A stretch of DNA of 64,000 nt from Promethearchaeota archaeon. Its GTDB lineage: Archaea; Asgardarchaeota; Lokiarchaeia; Sigyniarchaeales; SOKP01. The notes below the pieces were generated by a model. That model saw nothing but the letters and a program-made list of their open reading frames with translations, made no database searches and had not been told where the DNA came from. A program made the position numbers and the translations under genes. Below, in pieces: positions 28,779-37,707 of the stretch (positions are counted from its first letter, which is position 1; each line of letters starts with the position of its first letter). The stretch lies in the NCBI GenBank assembly GCA_019058295.1, contig JAHPZI010000022.1, positions 197,183-261,182 on the forward strand, given 5' to 3'.

Positions 28779-29273
28779 TTAAATTCTGTATTCCTCAGGA
28801 GTTTTATCCTCTTTATAAGGGCTTTCAGCCAATTCGAATCTGAATCCGACTATCTCTTCTCCTCCTATCATGTGAACAGGAGATGGTTTTTCACGAAGAT
28901 CCTCTGGATCTATGAATTGATCCCACGCAACAGGAAATTTGATGAGAGTCTTAACTCCTTCCTGTTTGAATGCTTTTGCTGCTGCTCTTACGTCCTTGAC
29001 TATAAAAGTAAGGTTATGCACTCCCGGTCCTTTTTTGTCCAAATGTTCTGACCACAGGGTCTGAAGCTTCTTACTTGATGGTTCTATAAATTGTAAAATT
29101 ACATTGCCGAGTTTCACATGGACTACTTTTACTACACCCATGTTAGACAATGTATCAGAAAATTCTTTTTCTACGATCTCTGAGCCGAAAATCCTATTTA
29201 AAAACTCTGCTGCTTTTATAGCATCTGGTACTACAATCTCTATATGTACTAAAGGTGACAATTCTATTACCAT
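28779..29273 (-). CDS. VOC-family (glyoxalase/methylmalonyl-CoA-epimerase-like) protein
   Basis: The 164-residue protein has the paired beta-alpha-beta-beta-beta modules of the vicinal-oxygen-chelate fold. It opens LVHIEIVVPDAIKAAEFLNRIFG, with a likely metal ligand His10, has GPGVHNLTFIVKDVRAAAKAF in the second module (another His) and GFRFELAES near the end (a likely Glu ligand). Members include methylmalonyl-CoA epimerase and dioxygenases. The length and GPGVHNLTF suit the epimerase-like branch, but a specific substrate is not certain. It lies 27 bases downstream of an enoyl-CoA hydratase on the same strand, so it is probably co-transcribed and acts on acyl-CoA intermediates. Confidence 0.8.
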   Translation of the reverse strand: MVIELSPLVHIEIVVPDAIKAAEFLNRIFGSEIVEKEFSDTLSNMGVVKVVHVKLGNVILQFIEPSSKKLQTLWSEHLDKKGPGVHNLTFIVKDVRAAAKAFKQEGVKTLIKFPVAWDQFIDPEDLREKPSPVHMIGGEEIVGFRFELAESPYKEDKTPEEYRI

Positions 29274-29299
29274 TATTTTTCACTTTAATATTTCTTTTT

Positions 29300-30169
29300 T
29301 TATTTATTTTCACTCTTCCATTTCTTCCATTCCTCTAACAAGTTAGATTTACTTGTTGGATCCGACAATTCAAGTTCTTTTTCGCGTGTTTGACCATCTC
29401 TTTGAAGGAACCAGTTCATTCGCTCTTTTGCTACGGGTAAGGCGCATGCTTGATTAAAAAGGTAAGCTTCTTCCATCAGACCTTCAATAAGTGGTTGTTC
29501 CAATGCGGTTAATACAGCTTTCTTTGCAATGGCAATTATTTCTGCGGGAAATGAAGCGATTCGATAAGCTAGATCCTCAACAAATGGAGTTAATTCATCT
29601 TGTGGCAAAGCACGATTAATATATCCATATCGTTCAGCTAATTCAGCTGAAAAATCAATACCCCCAAGCACGGCTTCCATGGCACGGGAACGACCCATTA
29701 GTCGAGGAAGCCGCTGAGTACTACCTCCACCAGGAATTATGCCTAATAGGATTTCTGGTTGGCCAAGAATGGCTTTACCTATTGCCCCAAATCTCATATC
29801 AAGTGATAATACAAATTCACTTCCTCCTCCGCGTGCGATGCCTTCAAGTTTTGCGATGGATACTTTTGGCATGGTTCGATATGCTTCACAAATTGGATGC
29901 ATACCTGTAAGTTGATCGGATTTTGGGGGTGCTTCATCTGGTAATATTGCTAGAACAGACACATCAAAATGAGCAATAAAAAAATCAGGATCAGCACTAT
30001 CGAAGACGATAACTCTCACATCATCATCCATAGCTATTTTTGTCTGGAGACGACTTAATTCTCCAAGAAGGCCCGCATTCAAAAGGTTTATAGGGGGATT
30101 ATCGATTGTTACGAAGGCAACCCCTTGATCAAGGCGAATTTTTAGCAATTTAAAACGAGTGTATTTCAT
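29300..30169 (-). CDS. Enoyl-CoA hydratase/isomerase family (crotonase) protein
   Basis: The crotonase fold is shown by VAFVTIDNPPINLLNAGLLGEL, the oxyanion-hole segments SIAKLEGIARGGGSEFVLSLD and LGIIPGGGSTQRLPRLMGRSRAMEAVLGG, and a C-terminal helical tail. The glutamate in QPEILLGIIPGGGSTQRL is at the position of one hydratase catalytic residue, while the first glutamate site is less clear. The enzyme probably hydrates or isomerises an unsaturated acyl-CoA. The start is placed at ATG 30169 because GGTGG lies eight bases upstream; the ATG at 30184 would overlap that site. It is in a leftward pair with the VOC gene. Confidence 0.9.
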   Translation of the reverse strand: MKYTRFKLLKIRLDQGVAFVTIDNPPINLLNAGLLGELSRLQTKIAMDDDVRVIVFDSADPDFFIAHFDVSVLAILPDEAPPKSDQLTGMHPICEAYRTMPKVSIAKLEGIARGGGSEFVLSLDMRFGAIGKAILGQPEILLGIIPGGGSTQRLPRLMGRSRAMEAVLGGIDFSAELAERYGYINRALPQDELTPFVEDLAYRIASFPAEIIAIAKKAVLTALEQPLIEGLMEEAYLFNQACALPVAKERMNWFLQRDGQTREKELELSDPTSKSNLLEEWKKWKSENK

Positions 30170-30397
30170 TTTATCTACCACCATTTAAATTTTAAGATTA
30201 TATAGTATTTGATTTGCTGGAATTATTAATATATTTAATTTTTAAACTTTTAAGAAATTTAAATATATTCTAATGAAGATAATGAAGATAAAAAAAGGCA
30301 GAAAATCTAAAAACTTAAGGTAAAAGGGCAAATTAAAAATTGTCCTATAAATTTTATTCTTATATAATTTAATAGATCGTATCGTTTGGCTTGAACT

Positions 30398-31426
30398 ATG
30401 GTTAAATTAAAATCTGAGGTTAACGAGATTGAAGATGTTATTAGATTTAAGATTGATTTTCCCCCTTTTGATGGCCTGCGGTTTGTTTGCGTTTATTTAT
30501 TAAAAGCCGACGATATCTATATACTCATTGATGCGGGATTACATTTTCGAGACTGGAAGAATTTATTTTTTTCAAGTCTCAAAAACTTAAATATAGACAT
30601 AAAAGATGTAGAGTATTGTATTGTCACACATGACCATCTAGACCATTTAGGCTTGATAAAAGACTTAAAACGTAAGAATCCTGATCTCCAACTATTAATG
30701 CACGAAATTACTCACGAGATAATTGAATGGGGAACGAATCCTAATAAATCTAAAGAATTAGAGAATGAAGCAAGGGAACTTGCGAAAAGAATGATAAAAT
30801 ATGGTATTTCTGAAAAACAAGGAGAGAGAATTGTTCAAGTTCTTACAGCTATGCCAAAATTGGCAATATATCAAAAACCCGATAAACTTTTAGTGGATAA
30901 CGAAGAAATTATCATTGGCTCACATAAATTAAAGATTATATGGACACCTGGTCATGCCGTAGGGCATATCTGCGTATTTGACACTGATAAACACTATTTA
31001 TTTTCAGGAGATCATATTCTTTCTGAAATAACACCCCATATAGGAAGTTTTATTATGACTCCAACGCTTAAAAAGAAATACGATTTCAATAATATTTTGG
31101 ACCACTATTTAAGATCTTTAGAAAAAATTTACAATTTAAATCCAAAAATAATTTTTCCGGCTCATCAAGATATTATTTACAATCCATCCGAACGGATATT
31201 AGAAATTAAAGAACATCATAAAAATAGACTTAAGGAAATTTCAAATATAATAAAAGGTAACCCACTAACCCCAGTAAAGATTGCGGAAATTCATTTTGGA
31301 GATAATTTAACCGAGATAAACTCTTTTTTGGCATTAAGTGAAGTGCTTAGTCATTTAATCTATTTAGAAGAACAAAATAAAATAACCAGAATTGAAAAAA
31401 ATGGAAAATTCTTTTTTTCCAGCTGA
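30398..31426 (+). CDS. Metallo-beta-lactamase-fold hydrolase
   Basis: The MBL-fold metal site is complete: THDHLDHLG gives His78, His80, Asp82 and His83; TPGHAVGH gives a later His, and FSGDHIL gives the bridging Asp. The C-terminal part (about 250-342) is a helical extension resembling the winged-helix-like end found in LACTB2-type hydrolases (IFPAHQD, then KIAEIHFGD...LSHLIYLEEQNKI). Members hydrolyse thioesters, lactones or RNA. The CoA-rich surroundings and the LACTB2-like layout suggest a thioesterase, but this is an inference. It has its own upstream region of about 210 bases with A/T-rich promoter-like sequence and nothing else recognisable. Confidence 0.85.
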   Translation: MVKLKSEVNEIEDVIRFKIDFPPFDGLRFVCVYLLKADDIYILIDAGLHFRDWKNLFFSSLKNLNIDIKDVEYCIVTHDHLDHLGLIKDLKRKNPDLQLLMHEITHEIIEWGTNPNKSKELENEARELAKRMIKYGISEKQGERIVQVLTAMPKLAIYQKPDKLLVDNEEIIIGSHKLKIIWTPGHAVGHICVFDTDKHYLFSGDHILSEITPHIGSFIMTPTLKKKYDFNNILDHYLRSLEKIYNLNPKIIFPAHQDIIYNPSERILEIKEHHKNRLKEISNIIKGNPLTPVKIAEIHFGDNLTEINSFLALSEVLSHLIYLEEQNKITRIEKNGKFFFSS

Positions 31427-31484
31427 AAGATGGTTAGATAAAAAATAAAGAGTTTAATAATAAAAATAATTCAATTGAATTATA

Positions 31485-32858
31485 ATGCTAAAAATTGCTT
31501 TTATAGGTGCGGGATCATTTGTTTTTGGAGAAACTGTTCTAACAGATATTCTCACCTTTCCTTCATTAATAGAAGATACTACTATTTGTCTTGAAGATAT
31601 TGATGCACATTATTTAGATTTAATGTATAGATATATGTTAAAGTTGAAAGAGAATTATCCAGAAAAATTTGAAGGAGTTAACTTTGAGAAAACATCAAAT
31701 CAACGCAAAGCTATTGAAGATGCTAAATATATCGTAAACGCGATTCATGTAGGTGGATATGAGGCATATAAAATTGATATGGATATTCCTTTTAAGTATA
31801 ATGTGACTCAATGTGTTGGAGATTCATTAGGACCTGGAGGCGTTTTCCGTTTCCTTCGAAATTCTTACGTAATGAAATCCATTTTAAAAGATATTGAAGA
31901 AGTAGGTTATAACAGTGGAAGTGATACGGATAAGCCGTTACTTCTAAATTATACAAATCCAATGGCAATGGTAACTTGGTATTGCAATAGAATTCTGCCT
32001 GATTCTACGGTTGGTCTTTGTCATGGTGTGTATGGTACTGCCATTGGACTTAGGCATGCTTTAGGGTTTAAAGAAGAAAACTTTTCATATTTATGCGCAG
32101 GAATAAACCATATGGCCTGGTTTCTTAAATTATTTTACAGGGAAGATAAAGCTTTCCCATGGAAAAATGCGTATCCACTTTTACATAAAAAATTGGAAGA
32201 AGATCCTACGTTCGAAGAAATGGAACGATTAAGAGTTGATATGATGAGGGCTACGGGCTATTTTATGACGGAGTCATCTGGACATTTAAGTGAATATCTT
32301 CCCTACTATAGGAAACGAGAAGATTTATTAGAAAAATACAAGGGTACTATGCTTTTTGCTAATTTAGAACATAATTTCAATTATTTGATGAGTAAAAAAA
32401 ATTCTGAGAGTGTAGACAAGAGAATTGCCCGAAAATTGAAACGAAAAAAGCTTAAACTTAAAAAAACACATTCAGGGGAATATGCATCGTACATTATGAA
32501 TGCTATTGAAACCAATAAACCATTCATGTTTAATGGGAATGTAATAAATAAACAGGGAGGATTAATCACCAATTTACCAAAAGATTGTTGCGTAGAAGTA
32601 CCAGTCGCAGCTGATAGTCAGGGATTGCATCCTCAAGGTGGCATTGAATTACCCACAGTTTGTCAAGCACTATGTATTTCAAATATAATGGTCCAAAAAG
32701 CCGCGGTTGAGGGAGCACTTGAATTAGACAAAGAGAAGATATATCACGCGGTTTTATTAGATCCAAATACCGCTAGCGTTTGTTCACCTAGAGAAGTTCG
32801 AGACATGGTCGAGGAGATGTTTGAAGCAGAGAGTAATTGGCTACCTCAATTTAAATAA
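31485..32858 (+). CDS. Glycoside hydrolase family 4 (alpha-galactosidase/alpha-glucosidase-like)
   Basis: GH4 enzymes cleave glycosides by an NAD- and Mn-dependent oxidation-elimination mechanism. The Rossmann start KIAFIGAGSFVFGETVLTDIL is followed by LLNYTNPMAMVTWYCNR, GLCHGVYGT (metal ligand Cys179) and GINHMAWFL (His209). The C-terminal part, VEVPVAADSQGLHPQGGIELPTVCQALC, fits the MelA/LplD branch (alpha-galactosidase, alpha-glucosidase or alpha-galacturonidase) rather than 6-phospho-beta-glucosidases. No sugar transporter or phosphotransferase is nearby. ATG start; a transcript shared with the MBL gene upstream (58-base gap) is possible. Confidence 0.92.
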   Translation: MLKIAFIGAGSFVFGETVLTDILTFPSLIEDTTICLEDIDAHYLDLMYRYMLKLKENYPEKFEGVNFEKTSNQRKAIEDAKYIVNAIHVGGYEAYKIDMDIPFKYNVTQCVGDSLGPGGVFRFLRNSYVMKSILKDIEEVGYNSGSDTDKPLLLNYTNPMAMVTWYCNRILPDSTVGLCHGVYGTAIGLRHALGFKEENFSYLCAGINHMAWFLKLFYREDKAFPWKNAYPLLHKKLEEDPTFEEMERLRVDMMRATGYFMTESSGHLSEYLPYYRKREDLLEKYKGTMLFANLEHNFNYLMSKKNSESVDKRIARKLKRKKLKLKKTHSGEYASYIMNAIETNKPFMFNGNVINKQGGLITNLPKDCCVEVPVAADSQGLHPQGGIELPTVCQALCISNIMVQKAAVEGALELDKEKIYHAVLLDPNTASVCSPREVRDMVEEMFEAESNWLPQFK

Positions 32859-32917
32859 ATCATTTATTTTTTCCATCTATATAAATTATTAAATAAATAA
32901 GAGTAAGAAAAAGGACA

Positions 32918-34645
32918 ATGAAACAAAAGACCTATCCTGAATATAGTATTCATTATCCCCTACTTCTCACGACTTTTATGAAAAACCCTGTAAGGATCTA
33001 TCCAGATGAGATAGGGGTTGTGTACAGAAACCATATTACTGGTGAATACCAACGCTTTACCTGGCTTGAATGGTATAAGCGTACCTGTCGTCTGGCAAAT
33101 ACATTGAGCTCTCTCGGTGTGAAACCCGGAAAGCCAGGTGACCCAGGTGATAGAATTGCTACTATGGCTCTTAATACGCACAGACACTTAGAACTTTACT
33201 ATGCCGTACCTTGTAGTGGAGCAGTACTCCATCCAATAAATATAAGGCTTGCTCAGGATCACATTATATACACCATTAATCATGCTGAAGATAAAATTCT
33301 ATTTTTTGATGATTTATTTTTATCTTTGGTTGAAGCGATTTATGACAAGATAAAAGACACTATAGAGAAATTCGTGTATATGTCGGATAAACCAGGATTA
33401 CCCGATACAAAAATAAAAAATCTTTATGAATATGAAGTGCTGCTTGAGCAGGAATCTGATAAATTTCAATGGCCGTATTTAAGTGAGGATAACTATGCCA
33501 CTCTTTGTTATACTACCGGCACTACAGGGCTCCCCAAGGGAGCGATGTTCACTCACAGAGCGCTTTATCTTCAAACTTTGCATCTAATAGCCCATACCAG
33601 TTTTATTAATGATCCCTCCTATGTACATCTTGGCGAGAATATCGTGGACTTGATGATAACCCCATTATATCATGTCCACGCCTGGTGTGCGCCTTTCATC
33701 TATAGTTTTTTGTCTGCTAAATTGGTTTTACCTGGTACATTCACGGTTGATGGATTCTGCGAGCTAGTTAAGACTGAGAGAGTAACAACTACAGCTGTAG
33801 TTCCAACAATTCTGGCTTTACTTATTGAGTATAAAGATTTGAATAAGTATGATCTTAGTAGCCTTAAATATGTTAGAGTGGGCGGTGGAGCTCTACCGTT
33901 GGGGTTAAAAGCTAAAGTTGAGGAGAAAATTCCAGGATTTTCGGCAACATCGGGATATGGAATGACAGAGACAGCACCCACTACCGTAAGGAGTTTCGTC
34001 AAGAAATATATGAGGGATTGGCCAAAACAAAAACTGGATAAAGTAAGGGTTAAGACAGGGCTTCCTGTTTCCGGAATTGAGGTTGAGGTTGTTGCCGAAA
34101 ATGGAAAGCCCATCCCGCATGATAATAAAACTCTTGGTGAGATTGTTATTCGTGGTCCCTGGGTAATAGAAAAATACTACAAGAATCCAGAAAAAACCGC
34201 TGAAGTATGGTATGATGGATGGTTTCATACAGGAGATTTAGCCAAGGTTGATGAGGAGGATTTCATAATTATCGCTGATAGGATGTCAGATGTTATTAGA
34301 AGCGGTTCTGAAATGGTTCCAACAGTGCTTCTTGAAAATCTTGCCAATATGGCTGATTTTATCCTTGAAGCTACAGTTGTGGGTGTCCCTGATGAAGTAT
34401 GGGGTCAGAAGCCACTTGCAATTATAAAGCTTGTGCCTAATTCCAATAAAACGGAAAGTGATTTTATCGAATTCCTCAAGAGCGAAGGCGTGGATAAAGG
34501 TAAGATAACCAATTGGATGCTTCCTAAATTGGTGGCAATTGTTGATGAGGTTCCAAAGACTAGTGTTGGAAAGTATAATAAAAGAGAAATCAGGAAGAAT
34601 CTGGAAAAATATCTGAACTTAGCTAAAGATATGAAACAAAATTAA
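32918..34645 (+). CDS. Long/medium-chain acyl-CoA synthetase (AMP-forming)
   Basis: This is a third AMP-binding ligase, unlike copies A and B. It opens with YSIHYPLLLTTFMKNPVRIYPDEIGVVYR, has LCYTTGTTGLPKGAMFTHRA (about 196-215), GYGMTETAPTT (about 348-358) and WFHTGDLAKVDEEDFIIIADRMSDVIRSGSEMV, and ends with the catalytic Lys in PKTSVGKYNKREIRK. This is the layout of bacterial-type fatty acyl-CoA ligases. The DNA looks richer in G and C than its neighbours, which may indicate transfer. A small insert GKPGDPGD sits at about residue 71-78. The CMD-like gene follows 60 bases later. Confidence 0.93.
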   Translation: MKQKTYPEYSIHYPLLLTTFMKNPVRIYPDEIGVVYRNHITGEYQRFTWLEWYKRTCRLANTLSSLGVKPGKPGDPGDRIATMALNTHRHLELYYAVPCSGAVLHPINIRLAQDHIIYTINHAEDKILFFDDLFLSLVEAIYDKIKDTIEKFVYMSDKPGLPDTKIKNLYEYEVLLEQESDKFQWPYLSEDNYATLCYTTGTTGLPKGAMFTHRALYLQTLHLIAHTSFINDPSYVHLGENIVDLMITPLYHVHAWCAPFIYSFLSAKLVLPGTFTVDGFCELVKTERVTTTAVVPTILALLIEYKDLNKYDLSSLKYVRVGGGALPLGLKAKVEEKIPGFSATSGYGMTETAPTTVRSFVKKYMRDWPKQKLDKVRVKTGLPVSGIEVEVVAENGKPIPHDNKTLGEIVIRGPWVIEKYYKNPEKTAEVWYDGWFHTGDLAKVDEEDFIIIADRMSDVIRSGSEMVPTVLLENLANMADFILEATVVGVPDEVWGQKPLAIIKLVPNSNKTESDFIEFLKSEGVDKGKITNWMLPKLVAIVDEVPKTSVGKYNKREIRKNLEKYLNLAKDMKQN

Positions 34646-34704
34646 ACAAATTTTTTTATGAATTCTTTAATTATTAAGAAGAATACAGATTCAATAATTA
34701 AAAG

Positions 34705-35349
34705 GTGTTATATTCTATTACTGAGAAAAAAAATAATCAACTAGAAAGAAAAATCGGTTCACAAGAGCCAATTCGACTTTCCGAACCTCGTGTCCCTCCT
34801 CAGGACGAATCAGAATGGGATGAAGATGCGAAAATATTATTAGGACGTTGGCGTGAAATTAACAAAAGGCCAACCCTAAACATAAATGCAACACTCGCAA
34901 GACACTCGAAGCTGCTCAAGCGTTGGAGTGTATTTTCGAATCACGTACTGTTTAAATCTTCCCTCCCTATACGCGATCGAGAGATACTAATTCTTCGAAT
35001 CGGTTGGCTCTGCCGTGCAAAATATGAATGGGGTCAGCATGTTATAATTGGAAAGATAGCTGGTCTTAAAAATGATGAAATCAAGCGGATCCAAGAAGGT
35101 CCAGATGCTACAGGTTGGGATAGCTTCGATGCTACTTTACTTCGTGCAGTAGATGAACTCTATATCGACGCCTTTATTAGCGATGCTACTTGGGGAAAAC
35201 TCACTGAGCACTACAATACAAAACAGATAATGGACCTTATTTTCACTGTTGGGCAATATAATTTAGTTTCAATGACTCTTAACACCTTGGGCGTCCAACT
35301 TGAAAAAGAATTAGAAGAAAAATTAAAAAAATTAAACTTAAACATATAG
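34705..35349 (+). CDS. Carboxymuconolactone decarboxylase/AhpD-like family protein
   Basis: The protein resembles CMD-fold proteins: NATLARHSKLLKRWSVFSNHVLFKSSLPIRDREILILRIGWLCRAKYEWGQHVIIGKIAGL, then a second helical part DATLLRAVDELYIDAFISDATWGKLTEHYN. The usual redox pair CxxC of AhpD is missing (only one Cys, in WLCRAKYEWGQH, as in many CMD-domain proteins of unknown function). Start uncertain: GTG 34705 is the only common start codon near the front but has no well-spaced ribosome-binding site. It converges with the hydroxyacyl-CoA dehydrogenase gene with 25 bases between stops. Confidence 0.82.
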   Translation: MLYSITEKKNNQLERKIGSQEPIRLSEPRVPPQDESEWDEDAKILLGRWREINKRPTLNINATLARHSKLLKRWSVFSNHVLFKSSLPIRDREILILRIGWLCRAKYEWGQHVIIGKIAGLKNDEIKRIQEGPDATGWDSFDATLLRAVDELYIDAFISDATWGKLTEHYNTKQIMDLIFTVGQYNLVSMTLNTLGVQLEKELEEKLKKLNLNI

Positions 35350-35374
35350 AGAGAGAAAAAGAAAAAGATAGTGT

Positions 35375-36556
35375 TTATTTTTTCATCTTAACAAATTTAC
35401 CAGTTCTCATTAGTTCACAAGGTCTTAGATATTCTCTTCCAGATTTCTCAACAAACTCATCTAATTTCTTAGTGTATTTTTCCCAGTTATTCTTTCCTGC
35501 TCCAAAAGGACCTGGTGTATTCATTCCAGCCATATTTGCATCATCAATGACTTTCCAGCCAGTTACCACTCCTTCCTCGATTAATCTACAGCCTTCATTT
35601 AAACGTATAGCCATAATAAGTTCTAAATCCAGCAATCCTGCCTTTTTGGACATATCTGGTTCTGGTCTACCTTTTGACCAATCATAATATCCTTGACCTG
35701 TTTTTCGGCCTAATTTCCCTTCTTTTATCATCATAGTAGTAACTTTTCCTGGTTTGAAGTCAGGGTGCAAAGTTTCAGCATAGTAATTGGCAGCATGATA
35801 GGAAGTATCAAGTCCAACATAATCTGCTAATACATATGGCGGCATAGGCATTATTCCTCCAGTATCTGCGTCGATTTGTTCCCAAGGAATTCCTTTTTCA
35901 TATGCATAATCAGTAATATAACTCCTATAAATTCCCACGGGAGCATTTAATCGATTTACTATGAATCCTGGGCGATCTTTTAACACTTTAGCAACAAATC
36001 TTTTTCCTTTAAGACATGGTAAACTTTCACTTACTTTCACTCCAATTTCCATGGCTTCATCAGAGGTTTTTTCGCCAGCTATTACTTCAATTAATCTCAT
36101 TAAGATGGGGGGATTAAAAAAGTGCATACCGATTACCTTATCTGCTCTATTGGTGGCAGTGGCTATATCAGTAATCGACATAGTAGAAGTATTTGTTGCT
36201 AAAATACAATGAGGAGGAGCGTTAACGTCGCAAGTTTTAAAGACATCTTTTTTAATATCCATTCTTTCTACAACTGCTTCTAAAACAAAATCAGCGTCTT
36301 TTACGGCAGAAGTTAAATCTAAATTCGTCTTTAATCGTCCCATAACATCGGATGCTGACACCCCCTCGCCTAACCTACCTTTAGCTTCGAGCTTTTTTAA
36401 ACCTTCATCAATCTTAGCAACTCCATTGTTTATAAATTCGTCTTTAATATCAACTAAAGTAACTTTGTATCCAGTCATCAATGCAATTTGAGCAACGTTA
36501 TGGCCCATCAAACCAGCACCAATTACAACTATATTTTTAACATTTTCAACGACCAT
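35375..36556 (-). CDS. 3-hydroxyacyl-CoA dehydrogenase
   Basis: The enzyme oxidises L-3-hydroxyacyl-CoA to 3-ketoacyl-CoA with NAD. The Rossmann motif GAGLMGHNVAQIAL (13-26), the acidic NAD-ribose residue in VTLVDIK, ATNTSTMSITDIA, and the catalytic-His segment VIGMHFFNPPILMRLIEVI are clear, followed by PGFIVNRL. The C-terminal helical domain (about 205-300) is followed by a further 90 residues, making it longer than the minimal 280-aa enzyme. Together with the hydratase and thiolases in the window this completes the core of a beta-oxidation set. A GAGGAAAAAAA leader gives a good ribosome-binding site for the ATG at 36556. Confidence 0.95.
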   Translation of the reverse strand: MVVENVKNIVVIGAGLMGHNVAQIALMTGYKVTLVDIKDEFINNGVAKIDEGLKKLEAKGRLGEGVSASDVMGRLKTNLDLTSAVKDADFVLEAVVERMDIKKDVFKTCDVNAPPHCILATNTSTMSITDIATATNRADKVIGMHFFNPPILMRLIEVIAGEKTSDEAMEIGVKVSESLPCLKGKRFVAKVLKDRPGFIVNRLNAPVGIYRSYITDYAYEKGIPWEQIDADTGGIMPMPPYVLADYVGLDTSYHAANYYAETLHPDFKPGKVTTMMIKEGKLGRKTGQGYYDWSKGRPEPDMSKKAGLLDLELIMAIRLNEGCRLIEEGVVTGWKVIDDANMAGMNTPGPFGAGKNNWEKYTKKLDEFVEKSGREYLRPCELMRTGKFVKMKK

Positions 36557-36683
36557 TTTTTTTCCTCTTTAAAAATTGATTTCAAGTTTTTTAGTATGAT
36601 TATGATTTTTTAAATAAAAATAATTTGAATCTATTTTTAATTTCTTTTCAACAAAAAAAGAGAAAAAATGAATAGATTATTTC

Positions 36684-37595
36684 TTATTCCTTTTGCTCAG
36701 CAGCCATAGGATTCTTATCCATACAAGGAACTCCGAATTGGCAAAAGGCACAGCCAACTGGGGGTGGTTGTTCATGCCATTCACCATTTATATATCGAAA
36801 ATGAGGTTTTAAAATATCTCCTATGCGTTTTATCATTTTTCTTTCTATTTTCTCACCATAAGCCCAACATTTGTTTTTATTATGACCATTTATATCAATA
36901 GCATTTGCGGGACAATTCTTTTCACATTGTCGACAAGTTCCTTTAGCATAATATAGGCAATTTGCATGAATATTGTCACTCTTTCTTGGAGTTATTTGAA
37001 GAGGTGCATTAGTAACAACAGAAGCTAATCTTAAATTACATCCGACCTCTGTGATTAAAGCTTCAGTGAGACTAAAAGTACCCAGACCAGCAGCGTAGGC
37101 AATATGTCGTTCGGACCAATTGGAGTAAAAACTGCCTTTTGTATATATACTAAAAACCTCACTAATCATAGCCGCCACTGCATTATAACCATGATCTTTA
37201 AAAAAATTAATCGATTGTCTACAAGTTTCTTTTTTAAATTCATTAGCATAGTTTCGACCAAGGGAATAAATATCAGCCGGTAATTTAACACGCGGAAATT
37301 CAATAAAGTCCTTGCTTTCTTCACGAATTCTATCAACATATGGAAATACGATCGAAAGAATGCGTAATTTAGAAGGGGACTCATCATCTTGTCCACATGC
37401 TCTCCAAAGTTCAACCGGAGTAAAATGTTCAGGACCCACAACCTCTTTAAGTTTTTCAAAGATTGGATCATCTCCTTTAGAAACTCCAATTAATGGAGTA
37501 GAAAATATTCTCCCGCCTCCATAGTTTTCATGAAGGCGGTTAAGCTCATTAGTAGAAAATAATTCTTTTAGAAATTGTTGAACTTTTTCGTTCAT
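36684..37595 (-). CDS. QueG-like cytosolic [4Fe-4S] protein
   Basis: The protein has a classical first ferredoxin motif CRQCEKNCPANAID (about 220-233) with further Cys residues before and after it (CLYYAKGTC; KCWAYG), and a last cysteine-rich segment GCAFCQFGVPC (about 283-293). Upstream is the segment GLGTFSLTEALITEVGCNLRLASVVTNAP, which matches the cobalamin/Fe-S region of epoxyqueuosine reductase and reductive dehalogenase-like proteins. The length (303 aa) and missing helical-repeat tail mean it is probably not QueG itself. Such stand-alone relatives are common in anaerobes and of unknown role. Own transcript, 127 bases from the dehydrogenase gene. Confidence 0.8.
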   Translation of the reverse strand: MNEKVQQFLKELFSTNELNRLHENYGGGRIFSTPLIGVSKGDDPIFEKLKEVVGPEHFTPVELWRACGQDDESPSKLRILSIVFPYVDRIREESKDFIEFPRVKLPADIYSLGRNYANEFKKETCRQSINFFKDHGYNAVAAMISEVFSIYTKGSFYSNWSERHIAYAAGLGTFSLTEALITEVGCNLRLASVVTNAPLQITPRKSDNIHANCLYYAKGTCRQCEKNCPANAIDINGHNKNKCWAYGEKIERKMIKRIGDILKPHFRYINGEWHEQPPPVGCAFCQFGVPCMDKNPMAAEQKE

Positions 37596-37707
37596 TTCAA
37601 ATCACTCGATTGTCAAACAATAATAAAAAAAAATAAAATCTTATAAAAAATTAAAAATTTCTAATTGTATTAATGTTTTAATTCATTTAAACTAACGGAA
37701 TGTAAAA

